Shown piece after piece: positions 52,220 through 60,914 of a DNA stretch of 64,000 nucleotides. Below the pieces are notes generated by a model that saw nothing but the letters and a program-made list of their open reading frames with translations, searched no databases and was not told the origin of the DNA. The position numbers and the translations under genes are program-made. Origin of the DNA: CAYTGM01 sp964437365 (GTDB taxonomy: Bacteria > Sumerlaeota > Sumerlaeia > SLMS01); the NCBI GenBank assembly GCA_964437365.1, contig CAYTGM010000013.1:90437-154436 (forward strand), in the 5' to 3' direction. Every line of letters begins with the position of its first letter. Position 1 is the stretch's first letter.

Positions 52220-53511
52220 TGAGATCGCTTTCCAGTCACGGAAAAAATCGCGGAGTTGTCCTGGTCATCGTCCTGTGGCTGATCGTGATTCTCTCTTTGA
52301 TGGCTTACTCTCTCCTGTTTCAGGTCTCAAGTGAAGTAACGGTTACCTCCACCCGAAAGAAGCAGCTCCAGGCGGAGTTTCTGGCTAGAGCAGGACTATC
52401 AAAAGCAATCATCGATTTAAAGAACGACCTCTTATTCGATGTCTCCTCAGAAGAAAACAAGGCCTTTGATGCCGAGGGAGATGTATGGGCCCGACCAGAA
52501 GAAGGTAAAGAGGAAGTCTATCTCACGCGAGATGAGGAAGAAGGCTATTACGACGTACGTGTATATGATGAGGAAAGTCTGATTAACCTCAAAATCATGT
52601 CTCAATCAAACTTAAAGGTGCTCCAGAATATCCTGGTTCATTTCGGCTACGATGAAAAAGATGCTGAGATTGCAGCAGCAGCGATCGTAGATTGGCAGGA
52701 TCCAGACCTTATCCCTGCTTATCCAAACGCGAACGCAGAGGAGGAAGGAATTTTCTACTCAATTCTCAGAGGAGAGGACACTGGTGGTGAAACGGACCCA
52801 GATGATGCCTCACCGATCCCCATGAGAAACGAGAACTTTCTCACGACCGATGAACTCCTCGAAGTTTATGGAGTCACTCCAGAAGCTTACTTTGGCTACG
52901 AGACTCCTGAAGCGGAATACTTTAAGGAAGAGATGAATATTGATTATGGAGGACGATTCGAGCTGGACCCTCCGCGACGATCACGTCTTGATGATGGTCC
53001 TCCACCAGCGCTGAGAGATATTTTCACCGTCTACGGAACCGGGATTCTCAATATGAATACAGCACCAGTTTATGTACTTGAGGCTTATGCCGCAGGTGCT
53101 GGACATTCTGATCCTGGCAGTTTTGCGGATCGCGTTATCAGAACAAGAAGAGGTAGTAAGGAAACAAATATAGACAATAGCAGCGCCTTTAAGGATAGAG
53201 CCGCGCTCCAATCAAACACGGAGATTAGTGGCGTCGTCGCTATGGGTAACAATTCTATCCCAACCGATGTCCGCTCGACAACATTTCGAATCGTCTCAGA
53301 GGGACACGTTGGCGATGTGAAAGTAAGAATTGAAGCTCTTGTCTTCCGTAAGCTTCTTCGTCTTAACAGAAACGAAGATTTTGAATACATGGAGCGGGCA
53401 GAAGAGCGTCGAGATGTCAATTCAGCGAGGTATGAGAGACGGGAAAACCGTGATAATGAAAATCAAATCCTGTATCCATATGTACGTATTATACAAATGC
53501 AGATCGAATAA
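52219..53511 (+). CDS. gspK: Minor pseudopilin, GspK-like
   Basis: A 430-residue protein with the GspK type of N-terminus: KNRGVVLVIVLWLIVILSLMAYSLLF (no conserved Glu at +5, as usual for K), then RAGLSKAIIDLKND. The middle has the alpha-domain signature DAEIAAAAIVDWQDPD and a later GILNMNTAP, the 'iNiNtA' helix-hairpin motif typical of GspK, followed by DRVIRTRRG. It is the tip of the pseudopilus. It begins inside the stop codon of gspJ. Confidence 0.92.
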   Translation: MRSLSSHGKNRGVVLVIVLWLIVILSLMAYSLLFQVSSEVTVTSTRKKQLQAEFLARAGLSKAIIDLKNDLLFDVSSEENKAFDAEGDVWARPEEGKEEVYLTRDEEEGYYDVRVYDEESLINLKIMSQSNLKVLQNILVHFGYDEKDAEIAAAAIVDWQDPDLIPAYPNANAEEEGIFYSILRGEDTGGETDPDDASPIPMRNENFLTTDELLEVYGVTPEAYFGYETPEAEYFKEEMNIDYGGRFELDPPRRSRLDDGPPPALRDIFTVYGTGILNMNTAPVYVLEAYAAGAGHSDPGSFADRVIRTRRGSKETNIDNSSAFKDRAALQSNTEISGVVAMGNNSIPTDVRSTTFRIVSEGHVGDVKVRIEALVFRKLLRLNRNEDFEYMERAEERRDVNSARYERRENRDNENQILYPYVRIIQMQIE

Positions 53512-53540
53512 ATAGAAAAAGGAATCACTTTTCACACAAC

Positions 53541-55136
53541 ATGGCCAAGTATGCTGCTTTAGAGATATCAGAACAGGATGTTAAGCTCCTGGTCTGCAAC
53601 CACGACCGCAAGAATGGGATACAGATCGATGCGGCCGCATTAATTGATTTTTCCGATCTCCCTCGAGGTGAGGAATCGCAGGTCGACAGAGTCAATCGTG
53701 TACGCGAAGTCACAAAAAAGCTAAAGGTAACTTCTGCTGAAACGGCCGTTTTGATACCTAAACAACAGGCAATCCTGAGAACGGCTTCACTACCTTCTAC
53801 CGATCCAGATGAACTGGAAGAAATGTCTCAGTTTGAAGCAGAAAAGTATATCCCATTCAATTCTGAAAGACACATCGTCAGCAGCACCACGGTTCAACCA
53901 GATGAGGCCGGTGGAACCCTTGTACTGATCACTGCGGTTGACGGCCCAGTGATGGAAAATGCACTCGAGTACTCTCGCGACCTGTCCATCACGCCAGAGT
54001 TCGCAGAGATATCTTCAATCGGACTTGTCAGGGCTTTTCAAGAACATGAAGCAGGAGCTTTAGAAAAAGAAGCCGTTGTACTACTCTACATCGGGCAGAA
54101 CCAGACCGAAATTATCCTGTTCAAGAACGGCATCGTGATGACAGCCAGATCACAGGCCCTTGGGATCAATAAGCTGAATCAGGATATTGAAAAGTCTTCC
54201 CATGATAATGAGACCTCAGATGAGGAAGCACAAATCCTCGCAGCAGAGCATATTAGAAAGTGGATCAACCGTATAGTCCGCTTTACTTCCCAGAGCTATG
54301 ATTATGCCGCGAGAGAGCATGGCATGTCCAGTTCGGCAACACTCTATCTTTGTGGAGAGGGAGCAACCCTTCAGGGACTTTCGCAAGCGATATCAGAAAG
54401 CCTTGGCATTGATACACACCACTTTGATCCGATGTCTACCTACGAGGTCTCAAACTCAGACAATGTAGACAGAAACTCTCTCCCCGGCATGGTAGGATGC
54501 CTCGGGTCCATTATCAGACTTATTGACGAGTCAGAGAATCCGAAGAATAAACCGGCTCGTATAAATCTTCTTCCCATCGAAATACTTCAGCGACAAGCCG
54601 CGGCTGAGAAACGACTTATCTTTGCTTTGTCAGGAATGATGATTTTCATCACCTTGGTTCTTGCCTATCTGGCATGGGACGTTCAGGCGAAACACAACGA
54701 AGAGCTGGCACAAAGATACCGTACCTATACTTCAGACATGGAACCGCTGATTGATTCTCTCGGTGTAAAGAAAGAACAGCTTGATATCATTAATGGCTAT
54801 ACAAGCAACCAGGCGGCAGCTCTTCACATTCTCGATCAAATTTCCACCTTTCCTGGCGTCGGTAATATTAATGACAATGGGGTCCTTACGCTGACAGGTT
54901 TTCGTTATATATCAGGTGAGCGAGGAGAGGTAAAGTTTGAAGGAGTTGTTCTCAACTTCACTGACATTCAACGATTTGCTGACTTCCTGGAAAAAATGAC
55001 CGACGGGACTCAGAAGGTTTTCTCTAGTGTAGACCTTCCACAACCGAAACCAGGAGAGCTGAATGGTGAGTCCGTCTATCAATTCGATTTGCTTGCCTAC
55101 CTTAATGACTATAACAGTGAGGACGAAGAAGAATAA
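53541..55136 (+). CDS. gspL: GspL/PilM-N-type assembly platform protein
   Basis: A 531-residue protein. Residues 1 to about 340 are actin-like, PilM-type: KYAALEISEQDVKLLVC, then KVTSAETAVLIPKQQAILRTASLPSTDPDELEEM (the PilM '..r...lP....el......e......' block), VLLYIGQNQTEIILFKNG and LYLCGEGATLQGL. A membrane segment at about 357-379 is followed by a coiled-coil and a periplasmic ferredoxin-like PilN/GspL domain. This fusion of cytoplasmic PilM and membrane PilN is the GspL arrangement. It links the ATPase to the pseudopilus machine. gspM begins directly after its stop. Confidence 0.88.
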   Translation: MAKYAALEISEQDVKLLVCNHDRKNGIQIDAAALIDFSDLPRGEESQVDRVNRVREVTKKLKVTSAETAVLIPKQQAILRTASLPSTDPDELEEMSQFEAEKYIPFNSERHIVSSTTVQPDEAGGTLVLITAVDGPVMENALEYSRDLSITPEFAEISSIGLVRAFQEHEAGALEKEAVVLLYIGQNQTEIILFKNGIVMTARSQALGINKLNQDIEKSSHDNETSDEEAQILAAEHIRKWINRIVRFTSQSYDYAAREHGMSSSATLYLCGEGATLQGLSQAISESLGIDTHHFDPMSTYEVSNSDNVDRNSLPGMVGCLGSIIRLIDESENPKNKPARINLLPIEILQRQAAAEKRLIFALSGMMIFITLVLAYLAWDVQAKHNEELAQRYRTYTSDMEPLIDSLGVKKEQLDIINGYTSNQAAALHILDQISTFPGVGNINDNGVLTLTGFRYISGERGEVKFEGVVLNFTDIQRFADFLEKMTDGTQKVFSSVDLPQPKPGELNGESVYQFDLLAYLNDYNSEDEEE

Positions 55137-55658
55137 ATGCAGAAACGTGAGAAGATCCTATTCATTGCAACAGTTATTTGTGTCGCTGTCTTTGCCATCA
55201 TGAAGATGGGACTGGAAGAGAAACTTGACACATTACTGGCTGGCAACTCTGACACGGTTGCTCTGCAGAAAAAGTTCGAGAGCGATCTCGACCAGGTCAA
55301 AGAGATCTATAACATTGAAAAAGAGTTTCTTGCGATTGGCAGGTTCCCTTTGGACAATGATAATAACTACCGTCCTGCCTACGCCTTTGCTGATCAGGTT
55401 CAGAAAATGTGTGAAGACTCTGGATTTCCAGCCCCCCCAATCAGACCAGAGATGGAAGAAATTGAAGGTGTAGACAAATATGAACTTATTAATGTTACTG
55501 TAAAGACAGAGGGCTCCTTCAACGATACCGTCAAACTTCTAAAGACATTTGATTCGAATGGATTGATGATCCGAGAAGTCACGCTGTCTTCTCCCAGAAA
55601 CAGAGAAGTGGTAGACGCCACAGTAAAAGTTTCACGCATAGCAGAAACAAGGCAATAA
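55137..55658 (+). CDS. gspM: GspM/PilO-like periplasmic membrane protein
   Basis: A 173-residue protein with one N-terminal membrane helix (KILFIATVICVAVFAIMKMGL), a short coiled coil (about 25-60) and a ferredoxin-like domain ending with TVKTEGSFNDTVKLLKTFDSNGLMIREVTLSSP, the PilO/GspM pattern. Its start codon follows the gspL stop with no gap, so the two are coupled, as L and M usually are. Confidence 0.82.
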   Translation: MQKREKILFIATVICVAVFAIMKMGLEEKLDTLLAGNSDTVALQKKFESDLDQVKEIYNIEKEFLAIGRFPLDNDNNYRPAYAFADQVQKMCEDSGFPAPPIRPEMEEIEGVDKYELINVTVKTEGSFNDTVKLLKTFDSNGLMIREVTLSSPRNREVVDATVKVSRIAETRQ

Positions 55659-55682
55659 AGCATTCTTACAGGTTAACTTTAT

Positions 55683-56222
55683 ATGAATACATCAAGAATC
55701 ATTCTGATAAACTCCCTGATCTTTGTCGTGATCATCACTCTTTCCGCGATGACTATCATGCAGGACAGAGAGCTACCCGGTGAACCAGAGTTCCTCCTGC
55801 CCGGAAGTCCTGGCTTCGATGATGTCGAAGTTGTCGTTAAAGAAATCGTTGAAAACCAGGAAGCCGAAGAACAACAGATGGGAGGAGACTACCCTTCTCT
55901 GGGTAAGAAAAAACTCTTCGATCCCCTTGTGCCTCAACCAACACCATCACCCACTCCCCCACCGACACCGGTTCCTCCTCCGGATATCAATAGTGTGACC
56001 GAACATTGGAAATTAAGCTTCGTGGGAAAAACCTTCGCATCGTTTAATAATATCAAAACAAACGAAGACTGGAACATGAAGAAAGGCGAGTCATATACGG
56101 TGACTTACCGAGGACAGAATGTACCGGTCTATCTTGAAGAGCTGAACCGCAAACAGTGGAGTGTTACTATAGCAGTCAAAGAAGGCGGAAAAGTCCAAAC
56201 AAAAACCATCAAGATGTTTTAA
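55683..56222 (+). CDS. GspC/PilP-like protein, paralogue 1
   Basis: A 179-residue protein: membrane segment near residues 5-23, an extended region, a Pro/Thr linker (PTPSPTPPPTPVPPP, about 98-112), then a small beta domain (about 118-179) with WKLSFVGKTFASFNNIKTNEDWNMKKGE and PVYLEELNRKQWSVTIAV. GspC and PilP carry one membrane helix and a periplasmic beta domain that docks to the secretin; GspC-like is the best guess from this layout and from the operon position. The secretin gene gspD is missing in this window. About half of its residues match the next gene. Confidence 0.6.
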   Translation: MNTSRIILINSLIFVVIITLSAMTIMQDRELPGEPEFLLPGSPGFDDVEVVVKEIVENQEAEEQQMGGDYPSLGKKKLFDPLVPQPTPSPTPPPTPVPPPDINSVTEHWKLSFVGKTFASFNNIKTNEDWNMKKGESYTVTYRGQNVPVYLEELNRKQWSVTIAVKEGGKVQTKTIKMF

Positions 56223-56292
56223 TTTAGTGCTGCCCGCGACACTTTTGAATTCAATGCCCTAAACGACAAACCCGAAACCTTATCGTCAAGTC

Positions 56293-56343
56293 TTGTCTAT
56301 ATACCCCCCCCTAGAAGAGAAGAGCCAGGGAGTATATAGACAA
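56293..56343. promoter_or_regulatory. Perfect 12-bp inverted repeat before the second GspC-like gene
   Basis: The arms TTGTCTATATAC (56293-56304) and GTATATAGACAA (56332-56343) are exact complements. Inside them, after one mismatch, CCC pairs with GGG. The right arm ends 2 bases before the GTG start at 56346, and the AGGGAG ribosome site (56327-56332) sits at its inner edge, so folding of the RNA could hide the start. Confidence 0.75.
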
Positions 56344-56345
56344 AC

Positions 56346-56885
56346 GTGAAAACTTCGAAACTTATCGCTATAAACAGCCTGATATTTCTTAGCATCATAG
56401 GATTGTCATATATAACGATCATGAAGCAGAGGAATCTACCCGCTCCTCCTGAATTTAACTTGCCAGGGACCCCGGGACTAGATCAGGTTCATTCAGTTGT
56501 GACCTCAATGGTAAAAAACGAGAACAACCTTCCCGTTCAGAGCAGGATGAGCTATGGCTCTTTGGGGAATGCGCAACTGTTCGAGCCACTGATTCCTCCA
56601 CCAACAGTTCCACCACCAACCCCAACGGCACCACCGCCGCCGCCAGATATTGATCTCGTGACACAACACTGGCAGCTTAGCTTCGTAGGGAAAACCTTTG
56701 CTTCATTTATTAATACCAAAGACAATAAAGACTGGAATATGAAAAGGGGTGAAGCTTACGAAGTTATATACCGAGGGAAACCTGTTTCTGTTTACTTGAA
56801 AGAGATGAGCCAAAAGACCTGGTCAGCCACCGTGACAGTAACTGAAAATGGACAGGAACAGACGAGAGTGCTTAAGATGTTTTAA
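56346..56885 (+). CDS. GspC/PilP-like protein, paralogue 2
   Basis: A 179-residue paralogue of the preceding gene with the same layout: membrane segment (residues 5-25), MSYGSLGNAQLFEPLIPPP, a Pro-rich linker (PPPTPTAPPPPPD) and the beta domain (WQLSFVGKTFASFINTKDNKDW, PVSVYLKEM, WSATVTVTENGQEQT). The start is GTG at 56346, the first in-frame candidate after the inverted repeat. The tail TKTIKMF/RVLKMF is conserved in both. The two may be alternative secretin-docking proteins for different conditions. Confidence 0.6.
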   Translation: MKTSKLIAINSLIFLSIIGLSYITIMKQRNLPAPPEFNLPGTPGLDQVHSVVTSMVKNENNLPVQSRMSYGSLGNAQLFEPLIPPPTVPPPTPTAPPPPPDIDLVTQHWQLSFVGKTFASFINTKDNKDWNMKRGEAYEVIYRGKPVSVYLKEMSQKTWSATVTVTENGQEQTRVLKMF

Positions 56886-56931
56886 AGACAGTGCCTGCGA
56901 TTTTGAAAATCACAATCTATTCAGCCTTGAA

Positions 56932-58917
56932 TCAGGCGCCTTTAACTTCTTTGCGTAGTTTGGCTGGAAGAATTTTAAGCTGTTCTCGGTATTTTGCAAC
57001 CGTTCGCCGAGCAATCTGAAAGCCCTTTGCCTTCAACATATCAGCGATTTTCTGATCACTGAGCGGACGACGCTTGTCCTCAGAGTCGATGATCTGAGTC
57101 AGCAGTTCTTTAATGGAACGACTTGAAGCTGCTTCGCCGTCATCTGTTTCAAGACCACTTGAGAAGAAATACTTCAGCTCGAACAACCCACGAGGAGTTT
57201 CTACATACTTCTTTGTCGTTACACGGGCGATCGTTGATTCATGCATACCAACCTTCTCAGCAATATCACGGAGCGTCAGTGGGCGCAGATGCTCGATCCC
57301 CTTCTCGAGAAACTCCATCTGGTACTCCATAATGGCTTCCGTGACTCTGAGGATTGTTGATTTACGTTTTTCTATATTCCGTATCAGCCAGACCGCATTC
57401 TTATATTTTTCACTCGCGTAGCTAACATCGCCCTGAGAATGCCCATTGGTGCCATTGGCGGAAGCTGAAGAAGCATTGTTGTTAGAAACAGCGCCGTTGG
57501 CCTGCTCTTGCTTCGGTTGTCCACCGCGTCTACGGTTGGGTTTATCGCCCATCATCCGACGATAATTCGCGGCAACTTTCAGACGCCCTGCGTCACCTTC
57601 ATTAAGGAAATACATGTATTTCCCATCCACCTTCTTAACATAAACATCGGGGGTTATATACTGAACCTGATCTTTTGTTGTGGAGCGTCCAGGTTTTGGG
57701 TCGAGCCGCGCAAGAATTTGAAAAACTTCAGTAACTTTATCTTCATGGACTTCAAGAGCTCGTGCGATTTCTCTAAATCGCTTCTGTTGAAGATCCTTCA
57801 GGTGACCGTCTAAGATCTGATAGAGAACTTTATTTCGGATGCCTTTTTCTTCGCATTGCAATCTCAAGCACTCGCCGAGATCTCTCGCAGCAACACCGGT
57901 TGGCTCAAATTCATGCAGGATCTCAAGAACATCAAAAACTCTATCTGCAGGAACTTCGAGTCTCTTTCCGATTACATCCAAGAGAAGATCGCTTTCGTGT
58001 AGATCTTCAATCTCTTCGTAAGACTTTTCCAGCCGGAAGGCAATCAATCGCCTGTAAAGACTGTCTTTTTTCAAGGATGCGAGTTCGTCATAGGAAGACT
58101 TTAATAATTCGGCATAGATGCGCAGGACGATTTCTTTTCTCTTCATTCCTGTGAATGCATCAGGACTTTCTCCACCTCGCATTGAAGCGAGAATCTGACG
58201 GAGTTTTTTGTCGACTGTCTCCTGAACACCAGCATGTTCTGGGGTAATAATTTCAGGAGGATAGCCGAGAACCATACACAAATTCGGGAGAGAGCAATCC
58301 AGGTAGCCGTCAGTATTCAAATTGCCAATCAAGAACTCCCCGATCTCAAAATCCTTACCGCTCAAAACAGAGAGAGTCAGCTGCCGCATCAATGAATCAT
58401 AGAGAGATGTCGGAGCTCCAGTATATGTTGTAAAGTCGTTCTCTTCGGAATCTTCACGAACACTTCCGTATGAGATAGTATCACTATCGTCGAAGGTTTC
58501 TTTCCAATCGACATCATTTTCAGCGAAGGTTTCAAACTCTTCGCTGCCTTCAGATTTTGAGGAAGGGTCTTCAGGTGTTGCGTTATCGGAGTAATCGACT
58601 TCTTTTTCTTGATCGGAGCCAATCTCATCTGAGTCAGATATGGCTGATTCTTTCTCGGCTTGCTCAGATAATCCGGATTCTTCCCTTTCGGGGGCAATGA
58701 GCTCAACATCAGGATCTTGATCTGAGTCTGCCGCTCCGGAGTCGAGAGCTTCCTCATCGTCGGCGAGCTCGAGTAACGGATTCTCGAGCATCTCTTCATG
58801 GATAAGCTGTTCAAGATCCATGGAGTTCATCTGCAGCAGCTGAATGGACTGCTGCATCTGAGGGGTCATGATGAGCCGCTGAGTCTGCTTTTGTACCTGC
58901 TGAAGTGAGAGAGCCAT
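56932..58917 (-). CDS. rpoN: RNA polymerase sigma-54 factor
   Basis: A 661-residue sigma-54. Region I (residues 1-50) is intact: Gln-rich LQQVQKQTQRLIMTPQMQQSIQLLQM and EEMLENPLLE. A very acidic, Ser/Glu-rich region of about 100 residues follows. The core-binding region includes FEPTGVAARDLGECL. The C-terminal HTH (LRDIAEKVGMHESTIARVT) and the RpoN box ARRTVAKYRE (about 632-641) are present. It is about 180 residues longer than the usual 480: besides the acidic region, an Asn/Ser/Gly-rich insert (about 455-498) sits between core and HTH regions. It works with the NtrC-type activator at 13007-14470. CAGGA lies before the ATG. Confidence 0.94.
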   Translation of the reverse strand: MALSLQQVQKQTQRLIMTPQMQQSIQLLQMNSMDLEQLIHEEMLENPLLELADDEEALDSGAADSDQDPDVELIAPEREESGLSEQAEKESAISDSDEIGSDQEKEVDYSDNATPEDPSSKSEGSEEFETFAENDVDWKETFDDSDTISYGSVREDSEENDFTTYTGAPTSLYDSLMRQLTLSVLSGKDFEIGEFLIGNLNTDGYLDCSLPNLCMVLGYPPEIITPEHAGVQETVDKKLRQILASMRGGESPDAFTGMKRKEIVLRIYAELLKSSYDELASLKKDSLYRRLIAFRLEKSYEEIEDLHESDLLLDVIGKRLEVPADRVFDVLEILHEFEPTGVAARDLGECLRLQCEEKGIRNKVLYQILDGHLKDLQQKRFREIARALEVHEDKVTEVFQILARLDPKPGRSTTKDQVQYITPDVYVKKVDGKYMYFLNEGDAGRLKVAANYRRMMGDKPNRRRGGQPKQEQANGAVSNNNASSASANGTNGHSQGDVSYASEKYKNAVWLIRNIEKRKSTILRVTEAIMEYQMEFLEKGIEHLRPLTLRDIAEKVGMHESTIARVTTKKYVETPRGLFELKYFFSSGLETDDGEAASSRSIKELLTQIIDSEDKRRPLSDQKIADMLKAKGFQIARRTVAKYREQLKILPAKLRKEVKGA

Positions 58918-59601
58918 ATGATTCCTGATCTATAATTACATTCAGAGTGGTTGTGTACTAAGGTGCTTAAGGGTAGGTTAAGCAAAATTCAGACACAACA
59001 TTATGGACTCTCTTTTGCTTCCCTAGCAGGCGTCAATAAGAATACAACAAAACTAAATCTCTAAATACTCTTCAACTCCGAAGAATCGATCCCAAACACT
59101 TCAGCAAAACCCTTTTAAAACACTGTAACCAAACGACTTAGGCGACAACATTCAAGTGCTAAGACAAAGCCTTTTGTTCGGCACATGGGTTCTTGCAAAG
59201 CCCAGAGAGTTGTATATGGATAGGATAATTTCTTATGCAGGCATCCTCAAGGAGCCCGATTTTTTAGATTTCAGATGCTTTTTTAGACTTTTATTCAAAC
59301 ATGTTAATAATGTTTCATGGGAAGATACGGTCAGTTTATCAAGCGGAATATCGGAGCTGCTTCCATTCATCTCTCGAGCATCACGACTTTGTAATTCAAT
59401 TACTGACAACAGCGTTGGGCGACGCCATTAATCATACCCTCAGCTTCGCTGCGCCCGAAGTGGGAGCAGCGAATGCCAGAATTAAAATTGCATTTGTCTT
59501 TGGGTATTTTACTTCCACTCGTCAGAACGATGAGTTAAACAAACTCCAATGCTCACCAATGAGCTATGAGAGTTACTAAGTCTCTACGACGAGATTTTTC
59601 T
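58918..59601. other. Gene-free stretch between rpoN and sucB
   Basis: 684 bp holding the rpoN promoter region and the end of the sucAB transcript. Short frames (59156-59431, 59301-59579) have no ribosome site or familiar content. Small inverted repeats are present (CTTCG/CGAAG near 59446-59462). I see no repeat shared with the rest of the window. Confidence 0.5.
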
Positions 59602-60858
59602 TTAAACCTCAAGCAAGAGACGCTCGGGATTCTCAATGCATTCCTTAAGACGAACGAGGAAACTGACCGCTTCTTTCCCATCAATGATTCGGTGGTCGTA
59701 ACTCAAAGCAACATACATCATGGGTCGGATCTTCACCTCATCCCCTATCGCAACTGGCCTCTTAACGATGTTGTGCATACCCAGAATACCGCTTTGAGGA
59801 GGGTTGAGGATCGGCGTCGACATCATGGACCCATAGACCCCGCCATTGCTGATGGTGAAAGTGCCACCGGTTAATTCATCCAGCCCAAGCTTACCAGCAC
59901 CGGCTCTCTGAGCATAATCGCGAATCGTTTCTTCGATCCCTGCAAAGCTCATGTTCTCCGTATTCCGGAGTACAGGAACAACGAGCCCACGCTCGGTACC
60001 CACGGCAACACCGATATCATAATAGTCATGATAGACAATATCGTCGCCGTCGATTGCTGCATTAACCCCTGGATATTTCTTCAGTGCCTCAACGCTCGCT
60101 TTGACAAAGAAAGACATAAAGCCAAGCCCGACCCCATGCTGTTCTTTGAATGTTTCCTTAAACTGGCTTCTTAGGGCCATGACTCGAGTCATGTCCACCT
60201 CATTGAAGGTGGTCAGCATCGCGGCTGTCTGCTGTGCCTCAACAAGCCTCGCCGCCACCCGTTTCCTCAGCGTTGACATTTTCTCGCGTCGGGTAGGCTT
60301 TTCTCCCTGGGCTACGGACGGTTTTGGAGATGCTTTCGCTGGCTTATCATCGTCGGCTTTCTTTTCTGCGTCGTCGATGTAGGCCTCAACATCTTCCCGT
60401 GAAATTCTCCCCCCAGGACCAGTACCCTTGACCTTATGCAGATCTATACCGCGATCACTGGCAATACGCTGTGCAACGGAGGTCGCTTTGATTTCTGATG
60501 ATGTGGACTCTTCTTTCTTATCCTTCGGTTCTTCTTTACTCTTTTCTTCGCCCTTTTCCTCAGATGCCTCTTTCTCTTTTACCTGTTTATCGCTGCTAGA
60601 TTCATCTTTTTCTTTCGGCGCGTCACCCTCTTCGATATATCCCGCGAGGTCACCAACTTCTAAGGTATCGTCTGGTTTGGCTTTGTGCTTGAGTATTCCG
60701 CTTTCAGGTGCTGGAAGCTCTTGATTCACCTTGTCCGTCTCTATTTCAAGAATCGGCTCATCTTTCTGAACATATTCACCTTCATCCTTCAACCACTGGG
60801 CAATCACCACTTCTGTGATTGATTCACCAACACTTGGAATGCGGACTTCAACGGACAT
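59602..60858 (-). CDS. sucB: 2-oxoglutarate dehydrogenase E2, dihydrolipoamide succinyltransferase
   Basis: A 418-residue E2 of the 2-oxoglutarate dehydrogenase complex, which passes the succinyl group to CoA. It has an N-terminal lipoyl domain (lipoylated Lys in ETDKVNQE, about residue 43), a very charged Lys/Glu linker (about 80-120, SSSDKQVKEKEASEEKGEE), the peripheral subunit-binding domain (SVAQRIASDRGIDLHKVKGTGPGGRISREDVE) and the catalytic domain with SYDHRIIDG (catalytic His and Asp). TFNEVDM and GTFTISNGGVYGS match SucB rather than pyruvate E2. It lies 56 bp behind sucA. The E3 gene (lpd) is not in the window. Confidence 0.95.
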   Translation of the reverse strand: MSVEVRIPSVGESITEVVIAQWLKDEGEYVQKDEPILEIETDKVNQELPAPESGILKHKAKPDDTLEVGDLAGYIEEGDAPKEKDESSSDKQVKEKEASEEKGEEKSKEEPKDKKEESTSSEIKATSVAQRIASDRGIDLHKVKGTGPGGRISREDVEAYIDDAEKKADDDKPAKASPKPSVAQGEKPTRREKMSTLRKRVAARLVEAQQTAAMLTTFNEVDMTRVMALRSQFKETFKEQHGVGLGFMSFFVKASVEALKKYPGVNAAIDGDDIVYHDYYDIGVAVGTERGLVVPVLRNTENMSFAGIEETIRDYAQRAGAGKLGLDELTGGTFTISNGGVYGSMMSTPILNPPQSGILGMHNIVKRPVAIGDEVKIRPMMYVALSYDHRIIDGKEAVSFLVRLKECIENPERLLLEV

Positions 60859-60914
60859 GGATTCTCTCTTTCATCTAGTTGATAACTTGATTGCTATAAA
60901 CAGGGTCGGATCTT

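Noticed and set aside
59156..59579. Two overlapping frames between rpoN and sucB
   Set aside because: Neither has a start signal or recognisable domains, and composition there is AT-rich and irregular.
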